A stretch of DNA of 64,000 bases, taken from contig JBDOIE010000191.1 of assembly GCA_041082245.1 (NCBI GenBank), positions 24,879 to 88,878 of the forward strand. Reading direction: 5' to 3'. A model generated the notes under the pieces. The model was not told the DNA's origin. It saw only the letters and a program-made list of their open reading frames with translations, and did not search any database. How positions within the stretch are numbered: the first letter of the stretch is position 1; each line of letters starts with the position of its first letter. The translations under genes were made by a program, and so were the position numbers. The stretch is from DAOTVY01 sp041082245. GTDB lineage: Bacteria; Chloroflexota; Chloroflexia; DTKN01. Below are positions 41,533-48,868 of this stretch, piece after piece.

Positions 41533-42702
41533 ATGCTCCTTTACCAGCTCGCGATCACGCTGCTGCTTGTGCTGATGCTGCTGAACCTGCTCAACAACCT
41601 CCGCCTCTTCCGCGAGCCGCCGCGCGACGGTCCTCTGCCCGATCCCCTTCCGTTCGTTTCGGTGCTGGTTCCGGCGCGGAACGAGGAACGGAACATCGGC
41701 CGCTGTCTGGAGTCGCTCCGCCAGCAGGACTATCCACGGATGGAGATCCTCGTGCTGGACGACGATTCTAGCGACCGTACGGCCGAGATCGTACAGGAGA
41801 TCGCGCAGAAGGACCCCCGTGTCCGGCTCTTGCGGGGACGGCCACTGCCGGCCGGCTGGCATGGGAAGACGTTTGCATGTTACCAGCTTGCCCGTGAAGC
41901 GCGTGGTGAATGGCTTCTGTTCACCGACGCGGATACGGTACATACGCCGATCTCGGTCTCTGCTTCGGTGCGGGCAGCCCTGCAGGAGCGAGCCGACCTG
42001 CTCACCTACATACCCTATCTCGAGACGGGCTCCTTCTGGGAAAAGGTCATCCTCCCCCTCATCCCGTTTTTTCCGCTCTTCCTGTTGCCCCTGGGCCTGG
42101 TCTCGCGCAGCCCTGAACCGCTCTTCTCCATGGCGTTCGGGCCGTTCCTCCTCTTTCGGGCGTCCTTCTATCGTGCCATCGGCGGTCACGGTGCGGTGCG
42201 ACAGGCCATCGCTGAGGATATGGCCCTGGGCCGTCTGGTCAAGCAGTACGGGGGCCGGCTCGTGCTGCTGAACGGCCGCGATGTCCTTTCCGTGCGGTTG
42301 TACCACAACCTGGGCGAAGTTTGGCGCGGGCTGGCCAAGAGCGCCTACGCCGCCTTTGACTTTTTCCTGATCGGGCTCGTGGGGCTGCTGGGCGTGAATT
42401 TTCTTCTGTTCCTCGGTCCCTATTTCCTCCTCTACCTTGCCTGGCGGGGTGGACACTGGGACCGCGCCTCCTGGAGCTGGCCGGTGGTGCAAATCGTCTT
42501 GCCCTGGGTGGGCCGGCTGCTCGTGGCGCGGCGGCTGCGTATGGACCGCTGGCCCTGCTTCCTCCACGGACTGATGGTGCTGGTCGCCCTGGGTATGGTG
42601 CTCCATTCGATCTGGCAGGCCCACTTCGGCCCTGGCATTCCCTGGAAAGGCCGCGTCTACTCCCTGGAAGAGAACGTCCTCGTCCACCGTCGCCAGCGCT
42701 GA
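41533..42702 (+). CDS. Membrane family 2 glycosyltransferase
   Basis: A 389-residue protein with an N-terminal membrane helix (about 3-22). The GT-A domain shows VSVLVPARNEERNIGRCLESL, LDDDSSDRTAEI, a GWHGKTFAC segment, LLFTDADTVH as metal site and AEDMALGRLV. C-terminal membrane helices lie at about 180-200, 270-300, 315-330 and 345-365. The layout resembles carotenoid or hydroxychlorobactene glucosyltransferases (CruC-like) and hopanoid-linked HpnI-like enzymes; the acceptor is probably a lipid. AGGAGAGG precedes the ATG. It is convergent with radC, 4 bases apart. Confidence 0.87.
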   Translation: MLLYQLAITLLLVLMLLNLLNNLRLFREPPRDGPLPDPLPFVSVLVPARNEERNIGRCLESLRQQDYPRMEILVLDDDSSDRTAEIVQEIAQKDPRVRLLRGRPLPAGWHGKTFACYQLAREARGEWLLFTDADTVHTPISVSASVRAALQERADLLTYIPYLETGSFWEKVILPLIPFFPLFLLPLGLVSRSPEPLFSMAFGPFLLFRASFYRAIGGHGAVRQAIAEDMALGRLVKQYGGRLVLLNGRDVLSVRLYHNLGEVWRGLAKSAYAAFDFFLIGLVGLLGVNFLLFLGPYFLLYLAWRGGHWDRASWSWPVVQIVLPWVGRLLVARRLRMDRWPCFLHGLMVLVALGMVLHSIWQAHFGPGIPWKGRVYSLEENVLVHRRQR

Positions 42703-42706
42703 AGCG

Positions 42707-43417
42707 TCACCCTCCGAACCCCACCCCTCGCTCGCGGAGCGAGACATAGGCCTGGCGCGCAACGACCAGGTGGTCCACCAGTTCGATGCCGAGCAACTCG
42801 CCCGCGCGCGCGATTTCCCGCGTGAGGGCGATGTCTTCGGGGCTCGGCGTGGGATCTCCTGAAGGGTGGTTGTGCGCGACGATGAGGGCCGATGCGTTCT
42901 CCCGAACGGCTTCGCGGAACAGCTCCCCGATGCGCACCACGGCAGAGCGCACGTTCCCCTGGTAGACGAGCACCTGCCGCAGGAAGTGGTGTCGGGCATC
43001 CAGAAGAAGGGCACGCACCTGTTCCTGCTCCTGGTACGCCAGCTCCGCCTGCAGGAGGCGCGCGGCGTCGTCAGGGGAGCGGATAACGGCCTTTTCGCCC
43101 TGCGGGCAAAGCATCAGGCGTCGTCCGATTTCGAGTGCGGCCTTGACCTGGACAGCTTTGGCCAGCCCCATACCGGGCTGACGCGCGAGTTCCCCGGGCG
43201 GCGTACGCATTAGCCCTTCCAGCCCCCCGAACGCGAGGAGCAATTCGCGCGCGAGTTCCAGCGCTGTTCGTCCGCGCATCCCCGTGCGCAGAAGGATCGC
43301 CAGGAGCTCTGCATCCGACAGCGCAGAGGCTCCCAGGTGGTACAGCCGCTCCCGCGGTTGCTCGCTCGCGGGCATCTCTCGCATCGTGTGGAACGATCGC
43401 GGTTTGCCTTCCGGCAT
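42707..43417 (-). CDS. radC: RadC family JAB/MPN-domain protein
   Basis: A 236-residue protein. The N-terminal helix-hairpin-helix part has SDAELLAILLRTGMRGR and LARQPGMGLAKAVQVKAALE. The C-terminal JAB domain contains the metal motif AHNHPSGDPTPSPED and the following HLVVARQAYVSLRERG. It was historically called a DNA repair protein, but its role is unproven. It has its own consensus promoter. AAAGGAGGGG precedes ATG 43417. Confidence 0.94.
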   Translation of the reverse strand: MPEGKPRSFHTMREMPASEQPRERLYHLGASALSDAELLAILLRTGMRGRTALELARELLLAFGGLEGLMRTPPGELARQPGMGLAKAVQVKAALEIGRRLMLCPQGEKAVIRSPDDAARLLQAELAYQEQEQVRALLLDARHHFLRQVLVYQGNVRSAVVRIGELFREAVRENASALIVAHNHPSGDPTPSPEDIALTREIARAGELLGIELVDHLVVARQAYVSLRERGVGFGG

Positions 43418-43440
43418 ACTCCCCTCCTTTCTTCCGGAAT

Positions 43441-43469
43441 ATTCTAAACATCTTGCAACCGGTTGTCAA
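43441..43469 (-). promoter_or_regulatory. radC promoter
   Basis: On the minus strand a perfect TTGACA (43469-43464), a 17-bp spacer and TAGAAT (43446-43441), 24 bases from the radC ATG. Confidence 0.85.
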
Positions 43470-43547
43470 TATGCAGCGCTACCCGCAGGAAATATCCCTG
43501 CCATTGAGGCCCATCCTTTTTCGCTTGCACTGCCGGCCGCATAGCGT

Positions 43548-43576
43548 TTGTTTGCGTCCCCGAGGTATGGTAAGAT
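43548..43576 (+). promoter_or_regulatory. Promoter of the TPR gene (extended -10)
   Basis: TTGTTT (43548-43553), a 17-bp spacer and TAAGAT (43571-43576). A TG one base before the -10 (TATGGTAAGAT) gives an extended -10 element. Confidence 0.65.
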
Positions 43577-43594
43577 GGAAGCAAACGTGCTGGT

Positions 43595-43619
43595 GCGCAC
43601 CGTGCAACGCACGGTGTGC
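43595..43619 (+). promoter_or_regulatory. 11-bp hairpin in the 5' leader of the TPR gene
   Basis: GCGCACCGTGC (43595-43605), loop AAC, GCACGGTGTGC (43609-43619), with one G-T pair. It starts about 12 bases after the predicted transcript start and ends about 6 bases before the GGAGG ribosome-binding site, so it could affect translation or mRNA stability. Confidence 0.55.
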
Positions 43620-43638
43620 TGGGGTGGAGGAACACGAG

Positions 43639-44319
43639 ATGTCGTATCCATCGGTCGACTACCGGCCGCGTCCCCCACGGGGCAAACGGAACGAAGCAAG
43701 CCGTACATCACGAGAGGAAACAGCGCGTCGTCGCCCTTCGTATGCGCCCCGGGCACCGCGCCGCCCAGCGAAGCGCACCCGCTTCCTGGGCAGCAAGGCC
43801 TTCTGGCGGCTCGCCGCCGTGCTCGGGCTGGTGGTGCTCGTCGGCTCGGGCGTGGCCGTGGAACTGACGCAGACCCGGCAAGCCGACCGCCCCGAGGACC
43901 TGCCCGCGCTGCTCGAGCTGGGCAACCGGGCCTACGGGGAGGGCATCACCGCCTGGCAGCGTGGAGATACCTCCCGCGCTGCGGGACTTTTCGAGGAAGC
44001 CGGCGAGTACTATGCGCGGGCACTGGCCCTTCAGCCGGCCGATGCAGACATTCGCACCTACCTCGCGGAGGTGCTCTTCTACCAGGGGGAGCTACAGGGC
44101 AACCTGAACCTGGTTACCCAGGCGCGCCAGGAACTGACGCAGGTGCTGACCGACGCGCCGGACAAGCCGGAGGCCCTCCTGCTTCTGGGGTATGTGCTGG
44201 AAGCGCTGGGAGACCGCCAAGGCGCGCGGGCCGCCTGGGCGCGTGTGGCAGAAGTCGCACCTGGAACGCCCCAGGCGGAAGAAGCGCAACAGCGCCTGGC
44301 GGAGTATGGTGAACCATAG
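43639..44319 (+). CDS. Membrane-anchored tetratricopeptide-repeat protein
   Basis: A 226-residue protein. The N-terminus is basic and Arg/Pro-rich (about 1-50), followed by one membrane helix (about 57-75, RLAAVLGLVVLVGSGVAV). The extracytoplasmic helical region has two to three TPR units (about 88-220, for example AAGLFEEAGEYYARALALQP and PEALLLLGYVLEALGDRQGA). It is likely a scaffold; partners are unknown. ATG 43639 is preceded by GGAGGAACACGAG. The same frame is open upstream but crosses the promoter. It is followed 6 bases later by the methyltransferase. Confidence 0.82.
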   Translation: MSYPSVDYRPRPPRGKRNEASRTSREETARRRPSYAPRAPRRPAKRTRFLGSKAFWRLAAVLGLVVLVGSGVAVELTQTRQADRPEDLPALLELGNRAYGEGITAWQRGDTSRAAGLFEEAGEYYARALALQPADADIRTYLAEVLFYQGELQGNLNLVTQARQELTQVLTDAPDKPEALLLLGYVLEALGDRQGARAAWARVAEVAPGTPQAEEAQQRLAEYGEP

Positions 44320-44325
44320 CCGCGC

Positions 44326-44958
44326 GTGACCGGTATGGGCGCCTGGATGGAACGGATCCTCGGGCGGTTCCTGCGGCATCTCTACCAGGACTTTGCCTGG
44401 GCCTACGACGCCGTTGCCTGGCTGGTCTCCTTCGGCCGCTGGACGACCTGGGGAGAGACAGCGCTCCCGTATCTGAAGCGAGGGCCTGTGCTGGAAGTGG
44501 GGTGTGGAACAGGACGGATGCTCTTGCGCCTGGCGGATCAGGTACCGGCGGTGGGCTCGGACCTTTCGGGTGAGATGTTAAAGTGCGCGCGCCGTCGCCT
44601 CCGTCGCTGCGTCCCTCCCGTCCCATTGTGTCAGGCACGGGCACAGGCGTTGCCGTTTCCCCCGGCTGCTTTTGAGACCGTGCTCAGCGTGTTTCCTTCT
44701 CCGTACATCTACGATCCGGCTTCCTGGGCCGAGTTCCGCCGGGTGCTCCGGCCGGGCGGGCGCGTCGTGGTCGTGCATTCGGTGCGTACGGGGAACGTGT
44801 CGCCTTTGCGGTTGGTGTGCGGCTTGCTGGAAGGCGGGTCCTCCGGGCGGAAGCTTCCTGCGGAGGGCTTTCGCGTTGCCTGGCACAGGGTCTCTGTGGG
44901 GAAAGACCAGGTGCTGCTGTACATCGCGGAGCGGGAAGATGGCACCGACTTGCGATGA
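44326..44958 (+). CDS. Class I SAM-dependent methyltransferase
   Basis: A 210-residue protein with the Rossmann-fold motif I VLEVGCGTGRMLLRLAD (about 54-70), acidic motif II GSDLSGEML, and the FRRVLRPGGRVVVVH post-motif. The family includes ubiquinone/menaquinone, small-molecule and lipid methyltransferases; the substrate is unknown. The start is either GTG 44326 or ATG 44335, neither with a clear ribosome-binding site, and coupling to the TPR stop 6 bases upstream is likely. Its end overlaps rnhB by 20 bases. Confidence 0.85.
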   Translation: MTGMGAWMERILGRFLRHLYQDFAWAYDAVAWLVSFGRWTTWGETALPYLKRGPVLEVGCGTGRMLLRLADQVPAVGSDLSGEMLKCARRRLRRCVPPVPLCQARAQALPFPPAAFETVLSVFPSPYIYDPASWAEFRRVLRPGGRVVVVHSVRTGNVSPLRLVCGLLEGGSSGRKLPAEGFRVAWHRVSVGKDQVLLYIAEREDGTDLR

Positions 44959-45583
44959 GGAACTGGCGCTCGCGGCCCTGGGGCTGTACCCCGTGGCCGG
45001 CGTGGACGAAGTCGGTCGAGGTTGCTGGGCCGGGCCGGTCGTGGCAGCGGCGGTGATCCTCCCCATCGAACGGCTGCAGGAGGATCCGGAGATCCTGGCC
45101 GGCGTCGACGACTCGAAGCGCCTGGGCCCCCGCGTGCGGGCACGCCTGGCGGAGCGGGTGCTCCAGGTAGCCGAGGCAGTGGGAGTCGGGGTCGTGTCGC
45201 CGGCGCTGGTCGACGCCCTGGGGATCGTGGGGGCCACGCGCCTGGCGATGCGGCAGGCGATCGGTCGCCTGCGCATCCCGCCCCGTGCCCTGTTGCTGGA
45301 CGCCCTTTCGCTTCCGGAGCTGCCCCTGCCACAGCGAGCCCTGGTGCACGGCGATGCACGGGCCATCTCGATCGCGGCGGCCTCCATCGTCGCCAAGGTC
45401 TACCGCGATCGCCTGATGGCGGAATGGGCTCGTGCCTACCCTGTATACGGCTTCGAGCGGAACAAGGGGTACGGGACGCGCGAGCATCGCCTGGCGCTCG
45501 AGCGGTGGGGACCCTGCCCCCTGCACCGCCGGTCTTTCGCCCCCGTCGCCCTGCGGATACCCGCAAGGCCCGGTATGGTATAA
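44939..45583 (+). CDS. rnhB: Ribonuclease HII
   Basis: Removes ribonucleotides and RNA primers from DNA-RNA hybrids, 214 residues. Catalytic motifs are GVDEVGRGCWAGPVV (Asp-Glu pair), GVDDSKRLGP, LVHGDARAISIAAASIVAKV and YRDRLMAEW. Typical RNase HII has DK or GD at the HGDA position, so the active site appears complete. The ATG at 44939 lies inside the methyltransferase gene, with GGAGCGGGAAG upstream. The last codons contain the -10 element for ruvB. Confidence 0.93.
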   Translation: MAPTCDEELALAALGLYPVAGVDEVGRGCWAGPVVAAAVILPIERLQEDPEILAGVDDSKRLGPRVRARLAERVLQVAEAVGVGVVSPALVDALGIVGATRLAMRQAIGRLRIPPRALLLDALSLPELPLPQRALVHGDARAISIAAASIVAKVYRDRLMAEWARAYPVYGFERNKGYGTREHRLALERWGPCPLHRRSFAPVALRIPARPGMV

Positions 45584-45584
45584 T
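45576..45584 (+). promoter_or_regulatory. Extended -10 promoter for ruvB
   Basis: TG-G-TATAAT (45576-45584) overlaps the rnhB stop. No good -35 box is seen 17 bp upstream, which is typical of extended -10 promoters. Predicted start about 45591, 19 bases before the ruvB ATG. Confidence 0.6.
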
Positions 45585-45609
45585 GGGCCTGATTCGCCCG
45601 GAGGCAGGC

Positions 45610-46641
45610 ATGGAAGAGCGCATCGTTTCTCCGAAGGCGCGCGAGGAAGAACGGTTGGCCGAGCAGTCGCTGCGTCCGCAGTGGCTCCACGAGTTGTACG
45701 GCCAGGAAAAAGTGCTTGCCAACCTGCGCGTGGCCATTGCGGCGGCCAAGGCGCGCGGCGAGACGCTCGATCACATCCTCTTCTACGGCCCGCCGGGCCT
45801 GGGGAAGACGACCCTGGCGCACGTGATCGCGAACGAAATGGGGGTCGCGATCAAGGTGACGGCGGGGCCGGCGATCGAGCGCGCCGGAGACCTGGCCGCG
45901 ATCCTGACGAACCTCCAGCGCGGGGACATCCTCTTTATCGATGAGGTGCACCGGCTGAACCGGGTCGTGGAGGAGGTGCTGTACCCCGCGATGGAGGATT
46001 TTGCCCTGGACCTGGTTGTTGGGAAGGGCCCCGGGGCACGGACGCTCCGGCTGCGGCTTCCCCCCTTCACGATCATCGGCGCGACCACGCGCCTCGCACT
46101 GCTGACCTCCCCACTGCGGGACCGCTTTGGCGCCACTTTCCGGCTGGACTTTTACAGCCTGGAGGCAATGGAGCAGATCGTGCGCCGGTCGGCACGTATC
46201 CTGGGTGTGGCGATCGACGAAAGCGGCATCCGGGAGATCGCGCGGCGTTCCCGCGGCACGCCCCGGGTAGCCAACCGGTTGCTGAAGCGCGTGCGCGACT
46301 ACGCCCAGGTGATGGCGGATGGGGTCATCACGGCAGAGGTCGCCCAGGCGGCGATGCGCATGCTCGAGGTGGACGAACTGGGCCTGGACGAAGTGGACCG
46401 TCGCCTGTTGCGCACGATCATCGAAAAGTTCGATGGTGGCCCGGTCGGCCTGACGACTATCGCGGCAGCCACGTCGGAGGAGGTGGACACGGTCGAGGAC
46501 GTCTACGAACCGTACCTCCTGCAGCTCGGGTTCCTGCAGCGGACTCCCCGTGGCCGCGTGGCCACCCGCCTGGCCTACGAGCACCTTGGCCTCCCGTATC
46601 CCGAGGAGCGCTTCGAAGCCCAGCAGCGTAGCCTCTGGTAG
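45610..46641 (+). CDS. ruvB: Holliday junction branch migration helicase RuvB
   Basis: A hexameric AAA+ motor acting with RuvA on Holliday junctions. The 343 residues show Walker A FYGPPGLGKTTLAHVIA, Walker B ILFIDEVHRLN, sensor 1 TIIGATTRLALLTSPLRDRF, the arginine finger region, and a C-terminal winged helix with GGPVGLTTIAAATSEE and LGFLQRTPRGRVAT. It begins at ATG 45610 downstream of the predicted transcript start. ruvA and ruvC are not adjacent. Confidence 0.96.
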   Translation: MEERIVSPKAREEERLAEQSLRPQWLHELYGQEKVLANLRVAIAAAKARGETLDHILFYGPPGLGKTTLAHVIANEMGVAIKVTAGPAIERAGDLAAILTNLQRGDILFIDEVHRLNRVVEEVLYPAMEDFALDLVVGKGPGARTLRLRLPPFTIIGATTRLALLTSPLRDRFGATFRLDFYSLEAMEQIVRRSARILGVAIDESGIREIARRSRGTPRVANRLLKRVRDYAQVMADGVITAEVAQAAMRMLEVDELGLDEVDRRLLRTIIEKFDGGPVGLTTIAAATSEEVDTVEDVYEPYLLQLGFLQRTPRGRVATRLAYEHLGLPYPEERFEAQQRSLW

Positions 46642-46653
46642 GCGAGGTGAGCG

Positions 46654-47442
46654 ATGTCCGGGCCCCCGAAGAAGACGGCCATCGTGTACGATTCCGCCGG
46701 TCGGAGGCTTTCCCCTTGCTCGACCGAGCGGGCCCGGGCGCTGGTTGGCGCAGGGCGTGCGGAACTTCTCTCGGAGGAACCGCTCACGATCCGGTTGCTC
46801 CGAGAGGTCTTCCGTCCGGAACCGCAGCCAGAGCCTGCACGCCCCGGGGAAGGGAAGCGGCTCTTGCTCCACGTCTGTTGCGGCCCCTGCGCGACCTATC
46901 CCGTGCAGCATCTCCGCGCGCAAGGGTTTACCGTGACGGCGTTCTGGTACAACCCGAACATCCACCCGTACACGGAGCACGAGCGACGCCGGGAAGCGCT
47001 TCAGAAGCTGGCCGAAGCCGTCGAGCTGCCGGTGCTGGACGAGCAAAGTTACGACCTGGTATCTTTCTTGCGTGCGGTGCACGGGCACGAGTCGTTCGGA
47101 GAACGGTGCGCGATCTGCTACCGTCTGCGCCTGGCTCGCACAGCCCAGGCGGCACGGGCCGGCGGCTTCGATGCCTTTTCCACGACCCTCCTCGTGAGCA
47201 TCCACCAGGACGAAGCGGCCGTCCGTGCCGCAGGGGAAGAGGCGGCTGCGGCGTATGGCGTACCGTTTTACTACGAGCGGTTCCGGCGGGGCTGGAGCGA
47301 GCGCGGCCGCCTGGCGAAAGTCTACGGGCTTTACCGCCAGGATTACTGCGGCTGTGTCTACAGCGAGTGGGAACGGCATCGCGCCGTACGTGAACAGCTG
47401 TCCCGGGATCTTGCTGGGGAAGAGCGTGGAGCAAAAGTCTGA
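46654..47442 (+). CDS. queH: Epoxyqueuosine reductase QueH with an N-terminal RRXRR/IscB-PLMP-like domain
   Basis: The last step of queuosine synthesis in tRNA (non-cobalamin type). The QueH core, about residues 68-250, has LLLHVCCGPC (Cys75, Cys76, Cys79), FWYNPNIHPYTEHERR, CAICY (Cys152, Cys155), and YCGC (Cys232, Cys234), the cysteines expected for its Fe-S cluster and metal site. Residues about 8-50 are extra: AIVYDSAGRRLSPCSTERAR then ALVGAGRAELL and PLTIRLLREV. This closely follows the N-terminal RRXRR/PLMP pattern (V.D..G..L.PC...RAR.LL..GRA.....PFTI.L) known from IscB-type proteins. A tRNA- or RNA-binding role is inferred. No other queuosine gene is nearby. Confidence 0.9.
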   Translation: MSGPPKKTAIVYDSAGRRLSPCSTERARALVGAGRAELLSEEPLTIRLLREVFRPEPQPEPARPGEGKRLLLHVCCGPCATYPVQHLRAQGFTVTAFWYNPNIHPYTEHERRREALQKLAEAVELPVLDEQSYDLVSFLRAVHGHESFGERCAICYRLRLARTAQAARAGGFDAFSTTLLVSIHQDEAAVRAAGEEAAAAYGVPFYYERFRRGWSERGRLAKVYGLYRQDYCGCVYSEWERHRAVREQLSRDLAGEERGAKV

Positions 47443-48868
47443 CACCGTCGTGGTGCAGGATGTGGTTGCCCGGCTGGTACGCGCGCTCCGCGAAGAACGG
47501 ACGGAAGCCTTCTTCGTGGGCGGCTGCGTCCGGGACCTCCTGCTGGGCCGGCCGCTGCACGACCTGGACCTGGTGGTCGCCGGCGATGCGGTGGGGCTTG
47601 CGCGCCGGCTGGCCCGGGCGCTGGGGGGCGCCTTTGTGCTGCTGGACGAGGGGCACGCGATCGCGCGGATTGTCCTCGGTGCCCGGACCGGGGAGCGCCG
47701 CCGTACGGTGGACGTGGCCGCGATGCGCGGTGGCGACCTCCGCACCGACCTGGCCGCACGGGACCTCACGATCAACGCGATGGCCCTCACGTTAGAGGCG
47801 TTTCCAGAGGCACTTAGGGGAGTGGAGGTAGAGGGGCGTGTGATCGATCCCTTTGGCGGAAGGGGAGATCTGAAACGGCGAATGCTGCGGGCCCTGGGCC
47901 GCGAATCGCTCTTGGACGATCCGCTGCGCACGCTGCGTGTGGTGCGGCTGGCGGCGGAACTCGACTTTGCGGTGGATCCGAGCACCGCTTGCTGGGCGCG
48001 AGAAGCCGCTCCGCTGCTGGCCCGGGTGTCGTGGGAGCGCATCCGTGACGAACTGGCGCGCTTGTTGCTCTGTCCCCGGGCCGGCCGCTTCCTGCCCTTG
48101 CTGGAAGAATACGGCCTCCTGCGGCAGGTCTTGCCGGAGGTCGAGACGGGAGGAACCCCTGGGATCGCGCACCTCTGGGAAGTTGTGACCTCCCTGGAAG
48201 CGATCGTGTCGCATCTGAGGGGGGTACCCGAGAACGGTGGCCGGCCGGGCTTGCGGATCGAGCCGCCCGATCCGGCTGACCTGCTGCATCGCCTTGATGC
48301 AACGCTGTGCGACGAGCGCACCGTGCTCTTTGTCGTGAAATTGGCCGCGCTGCTGCACCACGTACAGCCGCCGCGGGGGGCCGCGCGGCGCGTGGGTCGG
48401 CGCCTGCGGCTGAGCGACCGGGAGGTGCGGGCTCTGGCCACAGCAGTGGCAAGGCCGGAGGTCGAAGGGCTATGGGAGGGAAGCGTGGTTGCGCCGCGCG
48501 CGGTTTACCGTTTCTTCCGGGCCTGCGGCGCGGTGGCCGAGGCGGCATTGCTCCTGGACCTGGTGGAACGGCTCGAACACCGTCTGGGGACACGACAGGA
48601 CAACCTTGCGCGGGCGACCGACGTCCTGAGGCTGGCCCAGGAGCAGCGAGACGTGGTCATCGATCCGCCGAAGTTGCTGGACGGAAGTACCCTTGTTGCC
48701 GCACTCGGGCTGGAGCCAGGGCCCTGGGTCGGCAGGCTGCTGGAAGGGATCCGTGAGGCACAGGCGGCCGGCGAGATCCACACCCGCGACGAGGCGTTGG
48801 CCTGGGCCAGAAACGCACTCCGGGCTTCCGAAGGGCTGCCTCAGAGCGGGATGACGCTCCCGCAGTAG
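47426..48868 (+). CDS. CCA tRNA nucleotidyltransferase / poly(A) polymerase family protein
   Basis: A class II nucleotidyltransferase, 480 residues. The head has FFVGGCVRDLLLGRPLHDLDLVV (Gly-Gly-x-x-Arg-Asp and the metal-binding D-x-D), ARDLTINAMAL, and the RNA/NTP-binding part DDPLRTLRVVRLAAEL. A following HD-like region is degenerate: the expected LLHDIG reads LLHHVQ, so the associated phosphohydrolase activity is probably lost. The enzyme could add CCA to tRNAs such as the CCA-less tRNA-Arg at 2177. The start is GTG 47426 with GGGGAAGA upstream, overlapping queH by 17 bases. Its 3' end overlaps the convergent gene by 28 bases. Confidence 0.88.
   Translation: MEQKSDTVVVQDVVARLVRALREERTEAFFVGGCVRDLLLGRPLHDLDLVVAGDAVGLARRLARALGGAFVLLDEGHAIARIVLGARTGERRRTVDVAAMRGGDLRTDLAARDLTINAMALTLEAFPEALRGVEVEGRVIDPFGGRGDLKRRMLRALGRESLLDDPLRTLRVVRLAAELDFAVDPSTACWAREAAPLLARVSWERIRDELARLLLCPRAGRFLPLLEEYGLLRQVLPEVETGGTPGIAHLWEVVTSLEAIVSHLRGVPENGGRPGLRIEPPDPADLLHRLDATLCDERTVLFVVKLAALLHHVQPPRGAARRVGRRLRLSDREVRALATAVARPEVEGLWEGSVVAPRAVYRFFRACGAVAEAALLLDLVERLEHRLGTRQDNLARATDVLRLAQEQRDVVIDPPKLLDGSTLVAALGLEPGPWVGRLLEGIREAQAAGEIHTRDEALAWARNALRASEGLPQSGMTLPQ

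Noticed and set aside
45436..48441. A 1001-codon minus-strand frame across ruvB, queH and the CCA enzyme gene
   Set aside because: It is antisense to three genes with complete family motifs, and its own translation has none.
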